DNA of 64,000 bases from Moniliophthora roreri (GCA_001466705.2 LATX02000218.1:62001-126000), one strand, 5' to 3'. Positions 1 to 12,103 are shown, counted from the stretch's first letter. The notes: a model not told the origin generated them from the letters alone. Numbers and translations are program-made.

Positions 1-1
1 C

Positions 2-3000
2 TTGGATGCTATGCATGCTGGAGAAGGAGGAGGAGGAGGCGTCGGTGTCGGTGTCCCAGTCAACCTCTTGGAACACCCCGCCAACGACGATAGGTTCGCT
101 GCTTTACGCGCACGTCGTCGAAATCAGCCCCAAAACGCAAACCCCAATGCGAATCTAGCAGCTATAGAACAAGAAGAACGTGAACGGAATCAAATAAGAC
201 AAGAACGGATTCGAAGACGGAATTTTGCGAGGAGGTTACATGCTGCGAGAGTTAATGGTAGAGTATCTCGTCGTGGGGCCCCTATGGGCGCGGGCGCGGG
301 TGCAGGTGCGCCAGCGGATCCATTCGATTTACCCCCCGAGAACGAAGAGCCGCAAAAGAAGGAGGAAAAGACACAGGTACAAGCCAATTTCTTCCCAGAT
401 GTCCAGCCCCAACTTTCACGACCTGGGACATCGTTACCGTTTTCGTTCACGTTCAAGTCCAAGACTGAGCATGGTGAAGAGGGTGTGGGTGTAGGTGTAG
501 GACCGAGTTACACCGGGGCGAATTTTAGCGCGTCGTTGTCTGGGTCGTCGTCGGCTTCTGTTTCACCTGTCCCAAGTTTCTCTGCCTCTCCTTCGACTTC
601 TACTTCTGCTTCACCCCCACCATTCGCAATCCCAGGACTCTCAAACACAAACACAAACACAAACACCACCCCAACAACTTCAACTCCAACAACACCTCTC
701 CGTCGCCCGCCTCTACCTGTCTCTACACCCCTCGCTACGCCTACTGCGAGCTATAGAGCACCAGAGGATATGGATGTCGAGGAGGAGTATTTTGGGATTT
801 CGCGTCATAAAGGGAAGGGAAAGGGAAAGGCAGAGGACGAGGACGAGGAAACATGGACAGAAGTAGAGGTCAAAGAAGAGGTAGAAGTCGATGACGAAAT
901 TGCACGGGCTGCCGGCGTCGAAGGGGGTGATGCAAAAGTCATTGCGATACCTCATCTTACTGAGTACGGTGATTTGCTTTATGGGCCGGGGTCTGGACAG
1001 GCTGGGGATGTGCAGGAGGAGTTCGGGAAGTATTTTGTTGAGCGCGAGAGAGCGGAGGAGGATGAGGACACGGAAGAAGCTGTAAGGCAGCAAGATGGTG
1101 CAGTTCCTATCCATGGGCAGGATTCAGAGACCGAGGATGACGAGGAGTCGGAAGATGATATTGATGAGCGAATCAGACCGGAAAGACGCGACCGTCCCCG
1201 AAATCGCGCCATCGAAGCCATCATGGACGTCGACGCCGATTCTGATACCGAGGACGAAGAAGACGAAGAAGCGCCTTTCGTTGATGAGGAACACGAACAT
1301 GAACAGCCCAATGCAGCAGATGGAGGAGCAGCAGGTGGTGGTGGTGGTTTTGATATTGACATGGCTGCACTCGCCATCAACCAAAATCTGAACCAAAACC
1401 AGAACCAGAACCCCAACCCAGCACCCGATGTCAACGACGATTTTCCGCCTGAACTCGCAGATGACCTCGAACCGGGTGTCGAAGACGACATGGACGGTGC
1501 CATGGAAGCTATTGGCCTCCGCGGCCCCCCTTGGGGTGTCTTGCAGAACGCTGCCCTGCTCATTTTCCTACTAGACCTCGCCATAGGCCTCGGCGTTTGC
1601 CTCCCCTACACAATTGGTAAATCCACAGCCCTCATATCTCTTAATCCAAAACGACTACTGTTCCTCGCACATCTACCCGTCCGTGCGATAAGAATCGTTA
1701 CGGATCCAATTGTTGATGCGGGTATTTGGGTTGTATGGAGGGTGTTGGGTAGGATATGGAGAGTCTTTGAAATGATCCTTGTTAGCGGTGTCGTTGGAGG
1801 TGTTTTTGGTGTACAAGGTGAGGAGAAGGTCAAGGGTGCGTTTGAGAGGGTTTGGGGGCTGGTTGAGGGGGCGTTGTCGTTTTCCTCTTCCCCAGTGACG
1901 GAGACGGTCACAGCTTTGGAACCTACGAAAACTGCAGCACCCGTGATAGTGTCGTGGTCAGAACGTATTCCAGTACCATGGGACGTAATCGAACCGTATT
2001 TCACACCACTAGGCGCGTATCTCCGATCCACATACACCTCTTTACGCGATCTATACATCTCCTTTGCGCTCAATGACGGGCCTTATGAACGCGTATTATC
2101 CGTGTTTCTGGGATATGTCATTATTGGCGTAGTTTTGGGGCTTTATTTACGGGTTAATGTGAGGAATGCGGGGAGAGCGGTGAGGAGTGCGGTTAGGCAG
2201 CAGTTGTTGGTCGTCAAGGTGAGTCCCTTCTTTCTCTTTGTGTACTTTCTTCGGGGTGGAAATCAATGAGATATGGATAGGTCGCAACATTCATAGTCAT
2301 TGAACTGGTTATATTCCCCTTTTGCTGTGGCGTCGTCCTCTCGATATGTTCAGTCTTGTTGGGGTTGTTTAAAGAGGCTAGCATGAGAGGAAGGATAGAA
2401 TTTTTTAAGGAAGCGCCTTTGACGGCCATGTTTTGGCACTGGATCGGTGGGACGATGTTCATGTGGGTGTTTCATTCCGCTCTTATTTCCTAACGCAAAC
2501 TAACCGGCACGCACACACATAGGTACTCCTTCGCTGTGCTATTGAGTGGCTGTAGAACTATTATGCGTCCTGGAGCGATGTGGTTCATCAAAGATCCTCA
2601 AGATACCAACTCGCATCCGATTAGGGATATTTTGGATAGGCCGACGTTGGTTCAGTTGAGGAAGATTTTGGTTAGTACTTGCGCGCAAGCGTTCTCTTGG
2701 GTCTGGTGCTGACGTGGGTTTACAGGTCAGTGGGGTGATGTATTCGTTCGTTGTAGTGTGTGCAGTTGGCTCGGTCGCTGGGCTGATGTACGCCGGAAGA
2801 TGGGCATTAGGTGGAAGCAAGAATACGGGAGGCGTTGGTTTGAGATGGAGGAATCGGTATGTACTTTTTCTGAGCTCTAACGTCCAAGCTCCAACGCAAA
2901 TTTATACCATAGCGAGCCTCTCTCAACTGTTCCCATCGACCTTCTCTTCCTACACTTTGTCTTACCCTACACAATGACCTACTTCCGACCCAGAAAACCC

Positions 3001-4413
3001 CTTAAAAAACTCGCATTGATGATTTGGCGCGCTCTTGCTGCCAGATTCCGATTGTCGAGTTACTTCTTTGGCGGGCGATATCCGAATGAAGAGTATACAC
3101 CCGAGCACTTTTCATTCCTCCCCCTCACACTTCTCACTGTCAAGAATGGAGGCAAGGAAGACGAAGAAAATCCCATCCGTCAAGCATGCGATGGTACATT
3201 CCGCCGTGTACCAGCCACCGACCATATTGCACTCCCAAGAGACATGCGTGCTACCGTTCCAGTTACACCTACGGGTCAACCCGTAGACGACAAGGCAAAA
3301 CTCCTTATGCTAGCGCAAGATGCAGAAACTCTCAAAGCTAAACGGAGTATTGCAAATGATTACATTATCGTCTACCTCCCGCCCTTTTTCAGGTACCGCG
3401 TCATGGGATTCATTTGCTGCTTGTGGATCGTCGGAGCGGCATGTGTCGGTTTAGCTATTGGTGTTCCAATTATTTTGGGACGTGCAGTATTGGCTTCGGT
3501 TTTGGGCGGCAAAGCGGGTGAAGAGGTACATGATGGGTATGCGATATTGGTTGGGTTCTATTTACTCTGGGGGTGTTTCCTTGTGGGTAAAGCTGTGGAT
3601 AGACTGGATAAGAGGAGGCAGAGAAGGGGTACGGAGGGGCCGAGAGCGCATTTGGCAGTGTTGGTTGTTAAACGGGGGTTGCTTTGGCTTGTCAAGACGG
3701 GGTATATGATATTGATGTTGGGTGTGGTTATACCTGCGTTCGTGGGGGTTGTGATCGAATTATATTTGGTGCTTCCGGTAAGGCTTTGGGGTGGTTTGGG
3801 AAGCGCGGAGGAAGCGGTGAGGATTAGGATTGTGGATGAGTGGGCGTTGGGGTTACTTTATATGAAGATTGGGATGAATGTTATGAGGGGTGTGAGAGCG
3901 GCGGATGGGCAGAACACGATTGGGAGGGGGATTGCGAGGGTGTGTTGGCTTTGTTCTTCTGTTCCGTTTTTGGTGCTGACAACGACGTCGGTGTAGATCA
4001 AACACAACGGATGGACGCATCCCGATCCTGTCCTCGCTACCAAGGAAGTCATTTTACCGCTGTGTGGTGGCTTGCTAGCAATGATTCTCTTGCCTGGCGT
4101 CGCGTTCCGCGCTTTGCAATACTTGGTTCCAGTCCTCGAAACGATGACCAATGATCGGTTTATGTGTATGTGTGCCTTCTACTACTCTTACTTGTTCGTA
4201 TCTAACGCAGACGCAGTCACACACATATACCCCGGCATATTCCTTTGCACGGCTTTGGGAAGATCGAGTTTGATGCTTCGTGGAGTCGTTGCAAACTGGA
4301 GCCAAGCAGTGAGAGACAAAGAGTTCCTGGTTGAGATGCGGTTGAAGAATTTGGATGAAACGGAAAAAGAGAAGGGCAAGGAGAGGGAGAAGGAAGTAGG
4401 CTTGGAAGCATGA
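2..4413 (+). CDS. SSM4: Doa10/Ssm4 (MARCH6)-type ER membrane E3 ubiquitin ligase, 5'-truncated by the window edge
   Basis: This is the C-terminal bulk of a Doa10-family E3 ligase, which ubiquitinates misfolded and short-lived proteins at the ER and inner nuclear membrane. Reading starts before the window, so the N-terminal RING-CH domain is not visible. Exons I can join: to 2218, 2281-2462, 2523-2670, 2726-2856, 2913-3939, 3997-4165 and 4211-4413. The joins restore reading frame and family-typical stretches such as RPGAMWFIKDPQD and YNxY-free loops between many hydrophobic segments. A long disordered acidic region (codons about 100-480, rich in Glu, Asp, Gln-Asn repeats) precedes the signature EDDMDGAMEAIGLRGP (near 1485-1535) and the first visible membrane segment. 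At least ten hydrophobic helices follow, in line with the polytopic family. The C-terminus is a short Lys/Glu-rich tail. Family assignment is firm. The gene symbol is by homology to yeast. Confidence 0.92.
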
Positions 4414-4658
4414 AGATGACTTTTGTTTTGTATCACCATTGCTCATATTCGTTCATCGCAAATTGCATACCTTACAGCACGTATATATCTTGGAGCCACA
4501 TAGATGTTTGTTGGATGATGTCATTGCAGGGATGTGGTGTTAATTGAGTCTCAGGCATGAAGCTTATTGAACACTGGAATGGTTGCAAAAGGCGTCATGA
4601 GGATTGAAGCTTGAAGTTGACGAGTCATTGTCAAGGCTTAGTCAAGAGTCCACCGTCA

Positions 4659-7010
4659 ATGTCAACAGTCAAGCTCAATGTCTTCGTCACCAATTCACAG
4701 CGGCTTATCTTAGGGGAGAAATCAGACGATTCCCTGGACTATGGCAATCTTCTGGAGCGCGTTCGTTTGCAGCTCAGGTCGCAGTTTCTTCAGCTATACT
4801 TGGTGCGACAATTTTCACCTCTTTTCATCGAGAGCCTAACATTCCCTCGCTATTCTAGGTTCCAAATGGTCTGATCAAGCTACCAGACACCATAAAAATC
4901 CCAGATCTCAAAGGGACGCTGCTCAAAGATGTTTGTAGACGCGATGCTGGAGCGTTCGTGGTACCAATGGGCCTGTCTCTCCGTGATATGATTCTCAACC
5001 ATTCTGTTAATGATCCCCACTTTGTCGCCAAAGGTTAGAACCAACACATAATCTGCCAGTACGTGATGTTTAATGTCGTACATGATGTCTAATGTCTTCT
5101 GATAGAGACCGTATTGCCAGAGCTTGCGGTCTACCGTACTGACACTCAAACCGTGTCCATACTAGAACCCATCGATGACGGACAACCTGTGGATGAGATA
5201 GTAATAGCGGTATTTGGCAACAACTTTGGAATGGAAAATGTGAAACTCTTCAAGGCGAGGCCATCCGATCTCCTTCATCTGGCTGGGTCTGACATTTGCA
5301 GGTTAGCCCAATCAAGCCATCGCATTGGATATAGCAGACGACGGATTAGCTGCCCTTGGAGATCTAAACCTAATCTGTTCGCGTCTTAAGCCGACAGATC
5401 GTCTGGTAGATGCATTTCCATGGGGAGTCGTACCGAGCCAAGTTCATATCATTGCTGAGTCGAGTCCAGGTATGTTCGTTGCGTGTAATTTGTCTTCATG
5501 GTTATACTTATGCATCTGGCATGCAGAAACAGCTCCTGAGGAACATCAGGACTCATTTAGCGATCTTCCATTTATCGAACGCCGACGTCGGTTCTTCCAA
5601 AATAACCCATCGAAGGCACCCTCGTCGGAAGGTAAAGTCGAGACCTTCATTGTGAGACAGGGTAACCCGTCGCGCCAAATGTTCTGTGGCCGCCCAGCAG
5701 CGCTGGAGAGACCGGTTCCCTCGTCGCTGCTTGATGAGACTATGCGAGTTTCAACATAATCTTACAAAGTGTACCCGACTCGAATTGGCATTGAATGTTT
5801 TCGGAATCTTCGCGCGATCCTTACCCAGACCTTCCCCGACGAAAAAAGATGATAGGTAAAGTTCATCGAGTTACTCACGACTGCACGCATCCTTCCGCAG
5901 ACAGAATCACTCCAACCTGGCTCCATTGGCGACTACTGGACACACGGAGATCTCCGGGTTATCCACGAGCTCTTACACTTCCTATACTACAGGACCGAAA
6001 AACGAATTCTGCAGTTCGGGAGCGGAACCCCGATATAAGCTGCTTTGTTATTATCTGGAGCAGGCTCGATTGTGTATCACTCAGCTACGTCAAGCGCAGC
6101 GGCAGGACCGTCACATCAATTTCCTTGCCATCCTTCTGGAGCACTATGGTGAGATTCTCACATACTGTTGCAAACTTGTACTCATCGTTTCCTTTGTTTA
6201 CCAGGAGCACATATAACAGTCTTTGCCGCCACCTTCACCGACGTACCCAATGTCGAGCCTCTCACATCCATCCCTCTACACGTGCACTCGTCTAACCATG
6301 ATGCCATCCTAGCCGGCGAACGCATGATTTGTGCGCTGCGGATCGCCTTGGAAAAATTATTTTGCTATAATCACAGCTATCCCAATCTCCCAGACCGCCA
6401 GGCGAACTATCCTTTCCGCGACTTTTACCCTTGTGACAACGGCACTCGGCACTACTTTGTGTATGATGGCATGATCGACGAGGACAAGCGAATATTCTTT
6501 GCTCATCTGCGGGATAACCCCAACGTGCGTCTGTGCGTCAAGTTTACTCATCGGTACTGCGAAGCTGCCCATCAAGCGGCCACCACAGCTGGATTTGCAC
6601 CCAGGCTCTATGCTGTTGAACGTGTTTACGGTTGGTTTATGGTCGTGATGGAGGATGTCCCAGCAAAGTTTATTACTCTTTATAGCAGGACAGCACCATA
6701 CATGGAAGGTCTACCGCGAATTCCTCTTGATGACAGTATACGGGAGAGTGTCCTTGCAATTGTGAAGTCTCTACATAGCCAAGAGTTTGTCCATGGTGAT
6801 GTCCGAGATGTCAACCTGCTCATTCAAAAGGAACAAGTGGCGCAGAACGGGACGAGTCCTGAGGTTCTAATTGTTGACTTTGATTGGGCAGGTCCGTCGG
6901 GTCAAGCAAGGTATCCAAAGAATATGAACATGACGAGTGTCCAACGTCCACCAGATGCTGAACCCGGTGGAGAGATAAAACTGGAGCATGACTTATTCAA
7001 AATCCGGTGA
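4659..7010 (+). CDS. Kinase-like protein of a fungus-expanded family (multi-exon, model approximate)
   Basis: The C-terminal part (about 6168-7010) is clear. It holds a kinase-like fold with EFVHGDVRDVNLLI (catalytic-loop Asp) and VLIVDFDWAGPSGQARYP (the metal-binding Asp in a DFDWAG version of DFG), and ends in an EHDLFKI motif. Upstream, coding pieces at 5926-6151 (KNEFCSSGAEPRYKLLCYYLE) and 6207 onward (AHITVFAATFTD) match the region that precedes the kinase domain in agaricomycete proteins of this family. The N-terminal exons (MSTVKLNVFV at 4659, VPNGLIKLPDTI at about 4859, then 5104-5300 and 5320-5760) are joined by plausible short introns, but I do not recognise their domain. The gene ends convergently towards the related minus-strand gene at 8.2-10.4 kb. 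Whether every join is functional is uncertain and one or more frameshifts are possible. Enzymatic activity is inference from the motifs. Confidence 0.62.
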
Positions 7011-7314
7011 CCGGACGATGTTGGACTACAACGTATCAATCAGATGAACGGGCAACTCTATAGAATTCAACGGACATATACTGGGAATGAGAGCCCCAAG
7101 CGAGCTCTTTTTCCCCTTCCGCACCTTGCCCACAATATTCCACACCGAGCATTATCGACCGTCAAACTCAGTTCCTAGGTTCCCTTATAGAACGATATTC
7201 CTATCCTAGTTTTTCTTCCAGACTCTTTCTGGTACACGACACTATAAAGTGTGGATATGTCAAGTTCCTAATGCCTCAAGTTTATGAAACCCTTTCAGAA
7301 CCACCTACTTAGTC
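7011..7314. other. Intergenic stretch between kinase-like gene and secreted-protein gene
   Basis: No coding potential recognised. Its last ~60 bases (from about 7255) begin the segment that is repeated at 10.5 kb, so it probably contains the 5' leader or promoter of the small secreted-protein gene. Confidence 0.4.
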
Positions 7315-7900
7315 ATGAGACTAGTATTCACTCTTTTCACTGCCTCCGCTACTGTCACCTCCGCTTTGGCTCTGGATAACGTTGGAATGATAGTCCTCCA
7401 GCTAAATTTTCCATTTCTAACATGGGTGTACACTCAGCTCACTAACACCCTCAGCCTCGGGTGTTATGTCAAGCCATCTATAATCAACATCACCGCCTAA
7501 CTAATCCCTGCTGGACAATCCCAACTCACCGACGGAGGACGCGTCATGGCCCGGGACATTCATACCAGTGGATATCAGGTGGAGCAGGTGGAGTACGGCG
7601 TTGGCGAATGGTGCAGAGACCCCCATGGTAGTTGTGAATTGAACTTGATGGAAATTGAGGTTTTGGTGAGTGTTTCTTCAATCTCGACGTGGACGCTGAT
7701 TTGTAACATCATCCGTAGCCATTGGGTTTCGCGGTCTGGACTCAAGGTATCACTATTGAACAGCACTTGAAGTTTCCCCGTATTTGTGGACTTTACATAT
7801 TGGCTACTACCAGTATAAATCCAACCAATCCAATCACAACGTCTTCAACGTCAGCATTGACCGAATATGTCGTAAATAAGGCTCGTGAAAAAGACTTGCC
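7255..7900 (+). repeat. Direct repeat copy 1 (contains small secreted-protein gene)
   Basis: Diverged copy of 10513-11235. Both start with tatgtcaagttcc, keep the signal-peptide exon, share the block encoding VKxSxINITAYLIPAExSQLTDGGRV, and finish with the NQSN...VSIDRI block. The identity is visible by eye along the whole length, with several small indels. The two copies flank the minus-strand kinase gene at 8189-10378. Confidence 0.7.
7315..7879 (+). pseudogene. Small secreted protein gene, copy 1, probably disrupted
   Basis: The ATG at 7315 opens a signal peptide (MRLVFTLFTASATVTSALALDNVG) like that of its paralogue at 10573. The second exon should carry the conserved INITAYLIPAE region, but here the frame meets a TAA right after INITA (7498-7500) and an early segment is missing relative to copy 2. 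A later exon-like block ends with SNQSNHNVFNVSIDRICRK and stops at 7877-7879. I see no catalytic motif, so it belongs with the small secreted proteins of basidiomycetes of unknown role. I judge it a probable pseudogene because no single splice pattern restores all conserved blocks, though an unusual splice form is possible. Confidence 0.45.
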
Positions 7901-8188
7901 ACAATAGACGAGTTGGAGAACACAATCTCCCATTGACGTCGAATTCATTGCGAATACACGCAAACTCTTTAATCCTTAAACTGAATTGCCTGAATTATTG
8001 GCTAGTAAGCCGCGCGTAACAAGCTTCTTCCAGAAGATGCTAAGGATGAACAAAACGCCGCCGGCAAGGTTCATAGCCTGCAAAACACAGGTCATTTCAC
8101 TGTACATGAATTGTAGAACACATTGAGGATACAGTATTGAAGTCCCAAGATAGAATGCGACAAAACTAACCCGGAGCGAATATGCAAA
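7880..8188. other. Intergenic stretch downstream of two convergent genes
   Basis: I see no gene here. It lies at the 3' ends of the secreted-protein copy and of the minus-strand kinase gene, and probably holds their terminators. Confidence 0.35.
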
Positions 8189-10378
8189 TTACCTCAACTT
8201 TTCAAACATCGATTCCTGATGCTTCCTCTCAATAATTTCATAATCATCAGCCCCAGAAAGCTCCCGAACGAGCCTGGAGAGGTGAAAAGGATACCTCACA
8301 CCGTCCCCCTCACGGCATGCCCAGTCAAAGTCGATGAAGCGTAGACGCTTCTCCACAGACTCATCTCCGTTGGATCTAGCAAGCATGATATTCTGCTTTT
8401 GAAGGTCTCCATAAATGAAACCGCCTTCCCCAAGTACATCGAGAGCGCGTCGTATAACATGGCGCACTTCATCGGGTACCCCTGCGGGATAGAGGTCATC
8501 CAGTGTCTCTCCGTCGATATATTCCATGACCACAAGTGCGAGGCTGCCATACTTGGAACCCAAGGAAGTGTGCTGAATGAGCCGTGGTGCAAATCCTCTC
8601 TCTGCCATCCAGGTATGCGCGGCTGCACCGTAGCGTCGAATAAACTTGACAACAGCAAACGTTCCTGCCCCTTCGCCATCCACCAGCTTGACTAGAAAAA
8701 TACCACACATGGGATAATGTAGTAGAGGCGTCACGTACGAGAAATTCACCGTCTGCTCGTTGGAGTCGATGAAGGACGTGATGGAAGGGCAGAATCGCGG
8801 TGCAATGTGTCCGGGGAGAACTGTAGGCGCTGCTAGCGTGCTGTAGTACTCCTTCAGTTCAGCTATTGCAAGGCGAAGGGCGTAGAGCAATCTCCCAATA
8901 TTGAAGACCTGATCGTAATCCAATACACGACTGCACGCGAGCCACTCGTACGAAGATAAACGTTGCACGATAGTACGAGAAGTCATTACGGCGCCAAGAA
9001 TGGCAATCCATGGGCTCGCTAGACTTATGAGGAAGGATGGACAGCAAGAGATATTACGTATCGGCGCGCGCTGGACAATAATGACATCAGTAAAGAAAAA
9101 GAGGGAAAGGGCGAGTAACATACATTTTTCTGAGAATAAAACCTGGCGTATGAGAAAGATAACTGCACAGTGGGGTCGAAACCACTACTACCGAGGTGGC
9201 TTTCGAAGTCGACAATGTAAGGCGCCGCACTGACATTCATAGGGGTTGGGAGGGGTGACGTGCAGCCGGAGAAGGTCCCATCCTGGTGGACAACTTGAAT
9301 GTCAACGGGTGTTCTAAGGATATTTGCGAGTGTCTGACGATACCCCGCGTCTGGAGATTCCGAAGCGTCAATAGCGGAACACTGTCGTATTAGTTCGGCG
9401 GTATCACAGAGGACCTCCTCGGGGACTTCCAGATTCTTGTCACGAGCATAAGACAAGAAACTGGCGAAGACTGGATGGTAGAGCTCGATGGGGGGTGCGA
9501 CTGTCTCGTTTCCGGATACGTTGAAGCGCCCATCGAGAAGGGTTGCATCCGAAGCCTGATTCTCGTTGTAGTTAATCGGTTCAGCGGCAACGGATGGTTT
9601 TTCTCCCGCAAGGATGGCCTTGATGTGTTTCTGAAAGTCTGAACTACTGTTAACATCGGGGGAAAAGACAAAGCAGACAAACGCACCTTGTTCCCAGAGT
9701 TCAACCACATCCTGAGCCTCGGTATCGTCCTGTTTCAAATTGGCGGCACGGACAGCCTTGACGTAGTTCTGAAAGTCTATAGAGTACTGTTAAACATCGG
9801 GGCAAGAGCAAAGCGGACAAGCGCACCTTGTTCCATTTTGCTAACAATGTTCTCTATGCAGATAATGAGAGACCCTGTGAGTAACAGAACATCATCCGCT
9901 ACACCGAACACCTCATGAATGCGATCATGTAAAAAACGCTGTTCTGCATATCGGGCCAAAGTCTGGCCCTTGAGAACTCGACGTGCCAAAGTTTCATTCA
10001 GCGTTGATAGAGTCTTGGGCTATATTCATATTCGGTACTGCAGTTCGCGACCAGGCACTTGATCACACTCACCTTGTAGAATTTGACCTGATCGCGGTAG
10101 AATTCAGGGTACTTTGCAAAAATCTTGTCCTGGATATCACGAAGCGTATCGGTTGGATTCACCTTGAGGCAAGTAACACGAATTTCTATGTAGTGAATGT
10201 TCTCTGGTGTGGGGTTTCCGATGAAGACGACACAGCTGAGGTCCATAACGATGGTGGTCAATGTGGTCAAATGCGTTGGATCGTGAATCTCAGAATCTGG
10301 TTCATCACGCGTTCGCCTGCGAGCGCCTATGTAAGGGGCAGCATTCGTATCATTCCCTTGATCGAGACTTTCCACCAA
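8189..10378 (-). CDS. Kinase-like protein with Crinkler-like N-terminus
   Basis: The reading order is on the minus strand. The start region (MVESLDQGN at 10378, or the internal MDLSCVVFIG) is followed by a ubiquitin-like stretch, CLKVNPTDTLRDIQDKIF then EFYRDQVKFYK. After an intron it continues with a segment ending in DDVLLLTGSLIICIENI. This pattern resembles the N-terminal domain of Crinkler (CRN) proteins. A PPIELYHPVF linker leads to the kinase-like domain in the last large exon (about 9121-8189). That domain shows FIYGDLQKQNIML (catalytic loop with Asp), LRFIDFDWACREGDGVRYP (DFG-equivalent Asp) and a final ERKHQESMFEKL. The domain order is the same as in the plus-strand gene at 4.7-7.0 kb. 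Two adjacent introns near 9.65 and 9.8 kb are near-copies of each other. The kinase-like call is good; the CRN label is moderate and rests on pattern only. Confidence 0.7.
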
Positions 10379-10512
10379 CGCCCTTCCAAAATCTCTAACG
10401 CACAGGAATTAGACAAGTGCATTCAAGGACAAGCAGGACTGCCAATTCGGCTCTGCCTCAACCTTTTCCTTCCGCACCGAGCATTTGTCCAAGACTGCGG
10501 CTTTTGTTCCAC

Positions 10513-11235
10513 CCAGATATGTCAAGTTCCAGACGCCTCCAGTTCACGAAAACCTTTCAGAACCACTCAGCCATGATGAGACTAGCATTTACTCTTCTCG
10601 CCGCCTTCGCTACTGTCACCTCCGTTTTGGTTCTGGATAATGTCGGAATCATCAATCCTCCAGCCGAATTCTCCATCTCTAACATGGGTGTATGTTCAGC
10701 TCTCCATTACAATTGCCACTAGCTAAATTTCCTCTTTAAAAGACCTTAAATATTACATTCAATCCCGGACGTTCCGTCAAGGCATCTACAATCAATATCA
10801 CCGCCTACTTAATCCCTGCTGAACAATCCCAACTTACCGACGGAGGACGCGTCAGTGGAATCCTGCACCCAATGCCCGATTCACCACCAATAGCAAGAAA
10901 ATACACACCAGTGGGTATCAGGTGGAAGTCGATTTGAGCAGGTGGAGTACGGCATTGGCGAATGGTGCAGAGATGCCGTGGAAGCTATGGATTGAAGAGA
11001 AGTTCAGTGGGGCTTCGGTGAATGTTTATTCGATCTCGATGTGGCTGGCTGACACTGATTGAACTCCTACTCTTAGCCATTCGACTTCGCGATCTGGGCT
11101 CAAGGTATCACCATTCAACCGCAGTGAAGAACTTCCCTGTATTTATGAACTTTACACACGGACTAGCTATTGAACCAATCCAATCGCGTCGTCATCAATA
11201 TTAGTATTGACCGAATACGCAATAACTAAGGCCCA
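10513..11235 (+). repeat. Direct repeat copy 2 (contains small secreted-protein gene)
   Basis: Homologous to 7255-7900. This copy is longer because it keeps a block (RVSGILHPMPDSPP and neighbours) that copy 1 has lost. It lies head-to-head with the kinase-like gene on the minus strand. Confidence 0.7.
10573..11229 (+). CDS. Small secreted protein, copy 2 (3' end uncertain)
   Basis: The ATG at 10573 gives a signal peptide (MMRLAFTLLAAFATVTSVLVLDN). Exon 1 reaches SNMG at about 10689 and is followed by a GTATGT donor. The acceptor just before ACCTTAAAT restores TLNITFNPGRSVKASTINIT, AYLIPAEQSQLTDGGRV and GILHPMPDSPPIARKYTPVG. A TGA then follows WKSI near 10940, so either the protein ends there or another intron leads to the later blocks (PFDFAIWAQGITI, then NISIDRIRNN ending at 11229). 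The protein is likely secreted and of unknown role. It shares its ~195-bp upstream region with the divergent kinase-like gene. Confidence 0.45.
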
Positions 11236-11499
11236 TGGATGATTCGATGCGATAGGTGAATTGGTAAATTCAGTGTCCCACCGACTTCATCACGAATGCG
11301 GGCGAATTCTACTTATTCTCCAGTTGGATCGTCCCATTCACCCGGTGAACTTCCGGAGAATCACTCAACGGACAGACTTTTCCATGTCTCCTCGATCAAA
11401 ACCCGTTCGCTCCCCCGGTATAACCTGCAGCCCTGAAAAAGTCCCAATATTCGCATCATCAATCTGATGCCAAGGGGTCTCGACGTTATTCCATATAAG

Positions 11500-11781
11500 C
11501 TAGGGATTAAGTTTGAGGTTCTTGACAAGATGAGCGGTGCGTTCGGGACTTTTTGAAGATGCTTGAACGCCAGTGCCTAGATGAGACAAATGGAGATGGG
11601 GGGTTTGATATGTTGAGTGACTGTGTAGCGTTATAAGGACGGGGAGAACGAAGGGACGTGCATCATGAATATCCTGGGTGTGACCATCACTGGGCGCGAC
11701 GATACCGTAGTTTGTAGGGTCAGGCTGGGCGAGAATGTAGGCAGCCGCACTCGGAACGAGGGTAATGATACTGAGCTTCAT
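11500..11781 (-). CDS. Small secreted protein fragment (MKLSIITLV...)
   Basis: From the ATG at 11781 a 93-residue frame begins with a typical signal peptide (MKLSIITLVPSAAAYILAQ) and continues NYGIVAPSDGHTQ, a pattern seen in short secreted basidiomycete proteins with a single beta-rich domain. After about residue 45 the frame turns His/Ser-rich and no longer looks like that family, so a frameshift or missed intron is likely. No cysteine pattern or enzyme motif is visible. The function is unknown. Confidence 0.4.
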   Translation of the reverse strand: MKLSIITLVPSAAAYILAQPDPTNYGIVAPSDGHTQDIHDARPFVLPVLITLHSHSTYQTPHLHLSHLGTGVQASSKSPERTAHLVKNLKLNP

Positions 11782-12103
11782 CGTGGAGGAACTTGGAGAA
11801 AATGATGGATGATAAGTACGCATGAGACGCATGCACTGTATTTGCGCATAGGGGAAGTGAAAGGAATCGTCGTGTTGATTGGTTGCTTGAGTTCCAAGCA
11901 CAATTTGATGTTGTCGCTCGGCAAAGTTCGTTACCTTACCCAGATGAATGATAGCATTGGTGCCTGCGTGCTTCCATCGGTACTCTTGGGTGACCGTTGG
12001 CAGAGCTCCGCAGACGATACTGATTCATTCCTGCCCGTGTCCTTAGACAATTTGGCGATCTGAGAATGGATCGTTTTGTTTCACAGGCACTACTATGCGA
12101 GAT
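11782..12103. other. Intergenic stretch, no gene seen
   Basis: No supported coding region. It is upstream of the minus-strand secreted-protein fragment and downstream of the minus-strand F-box-like gene. Confidence 0.35.

Noticed and set aside
979..1584. 201-codon Ser-rich open frame on the minus strand
   Set aside because: Mirror of the acidic, Glu/Asp-rich coding region of the Doa10-type gene; low complexity and no start or domain support.
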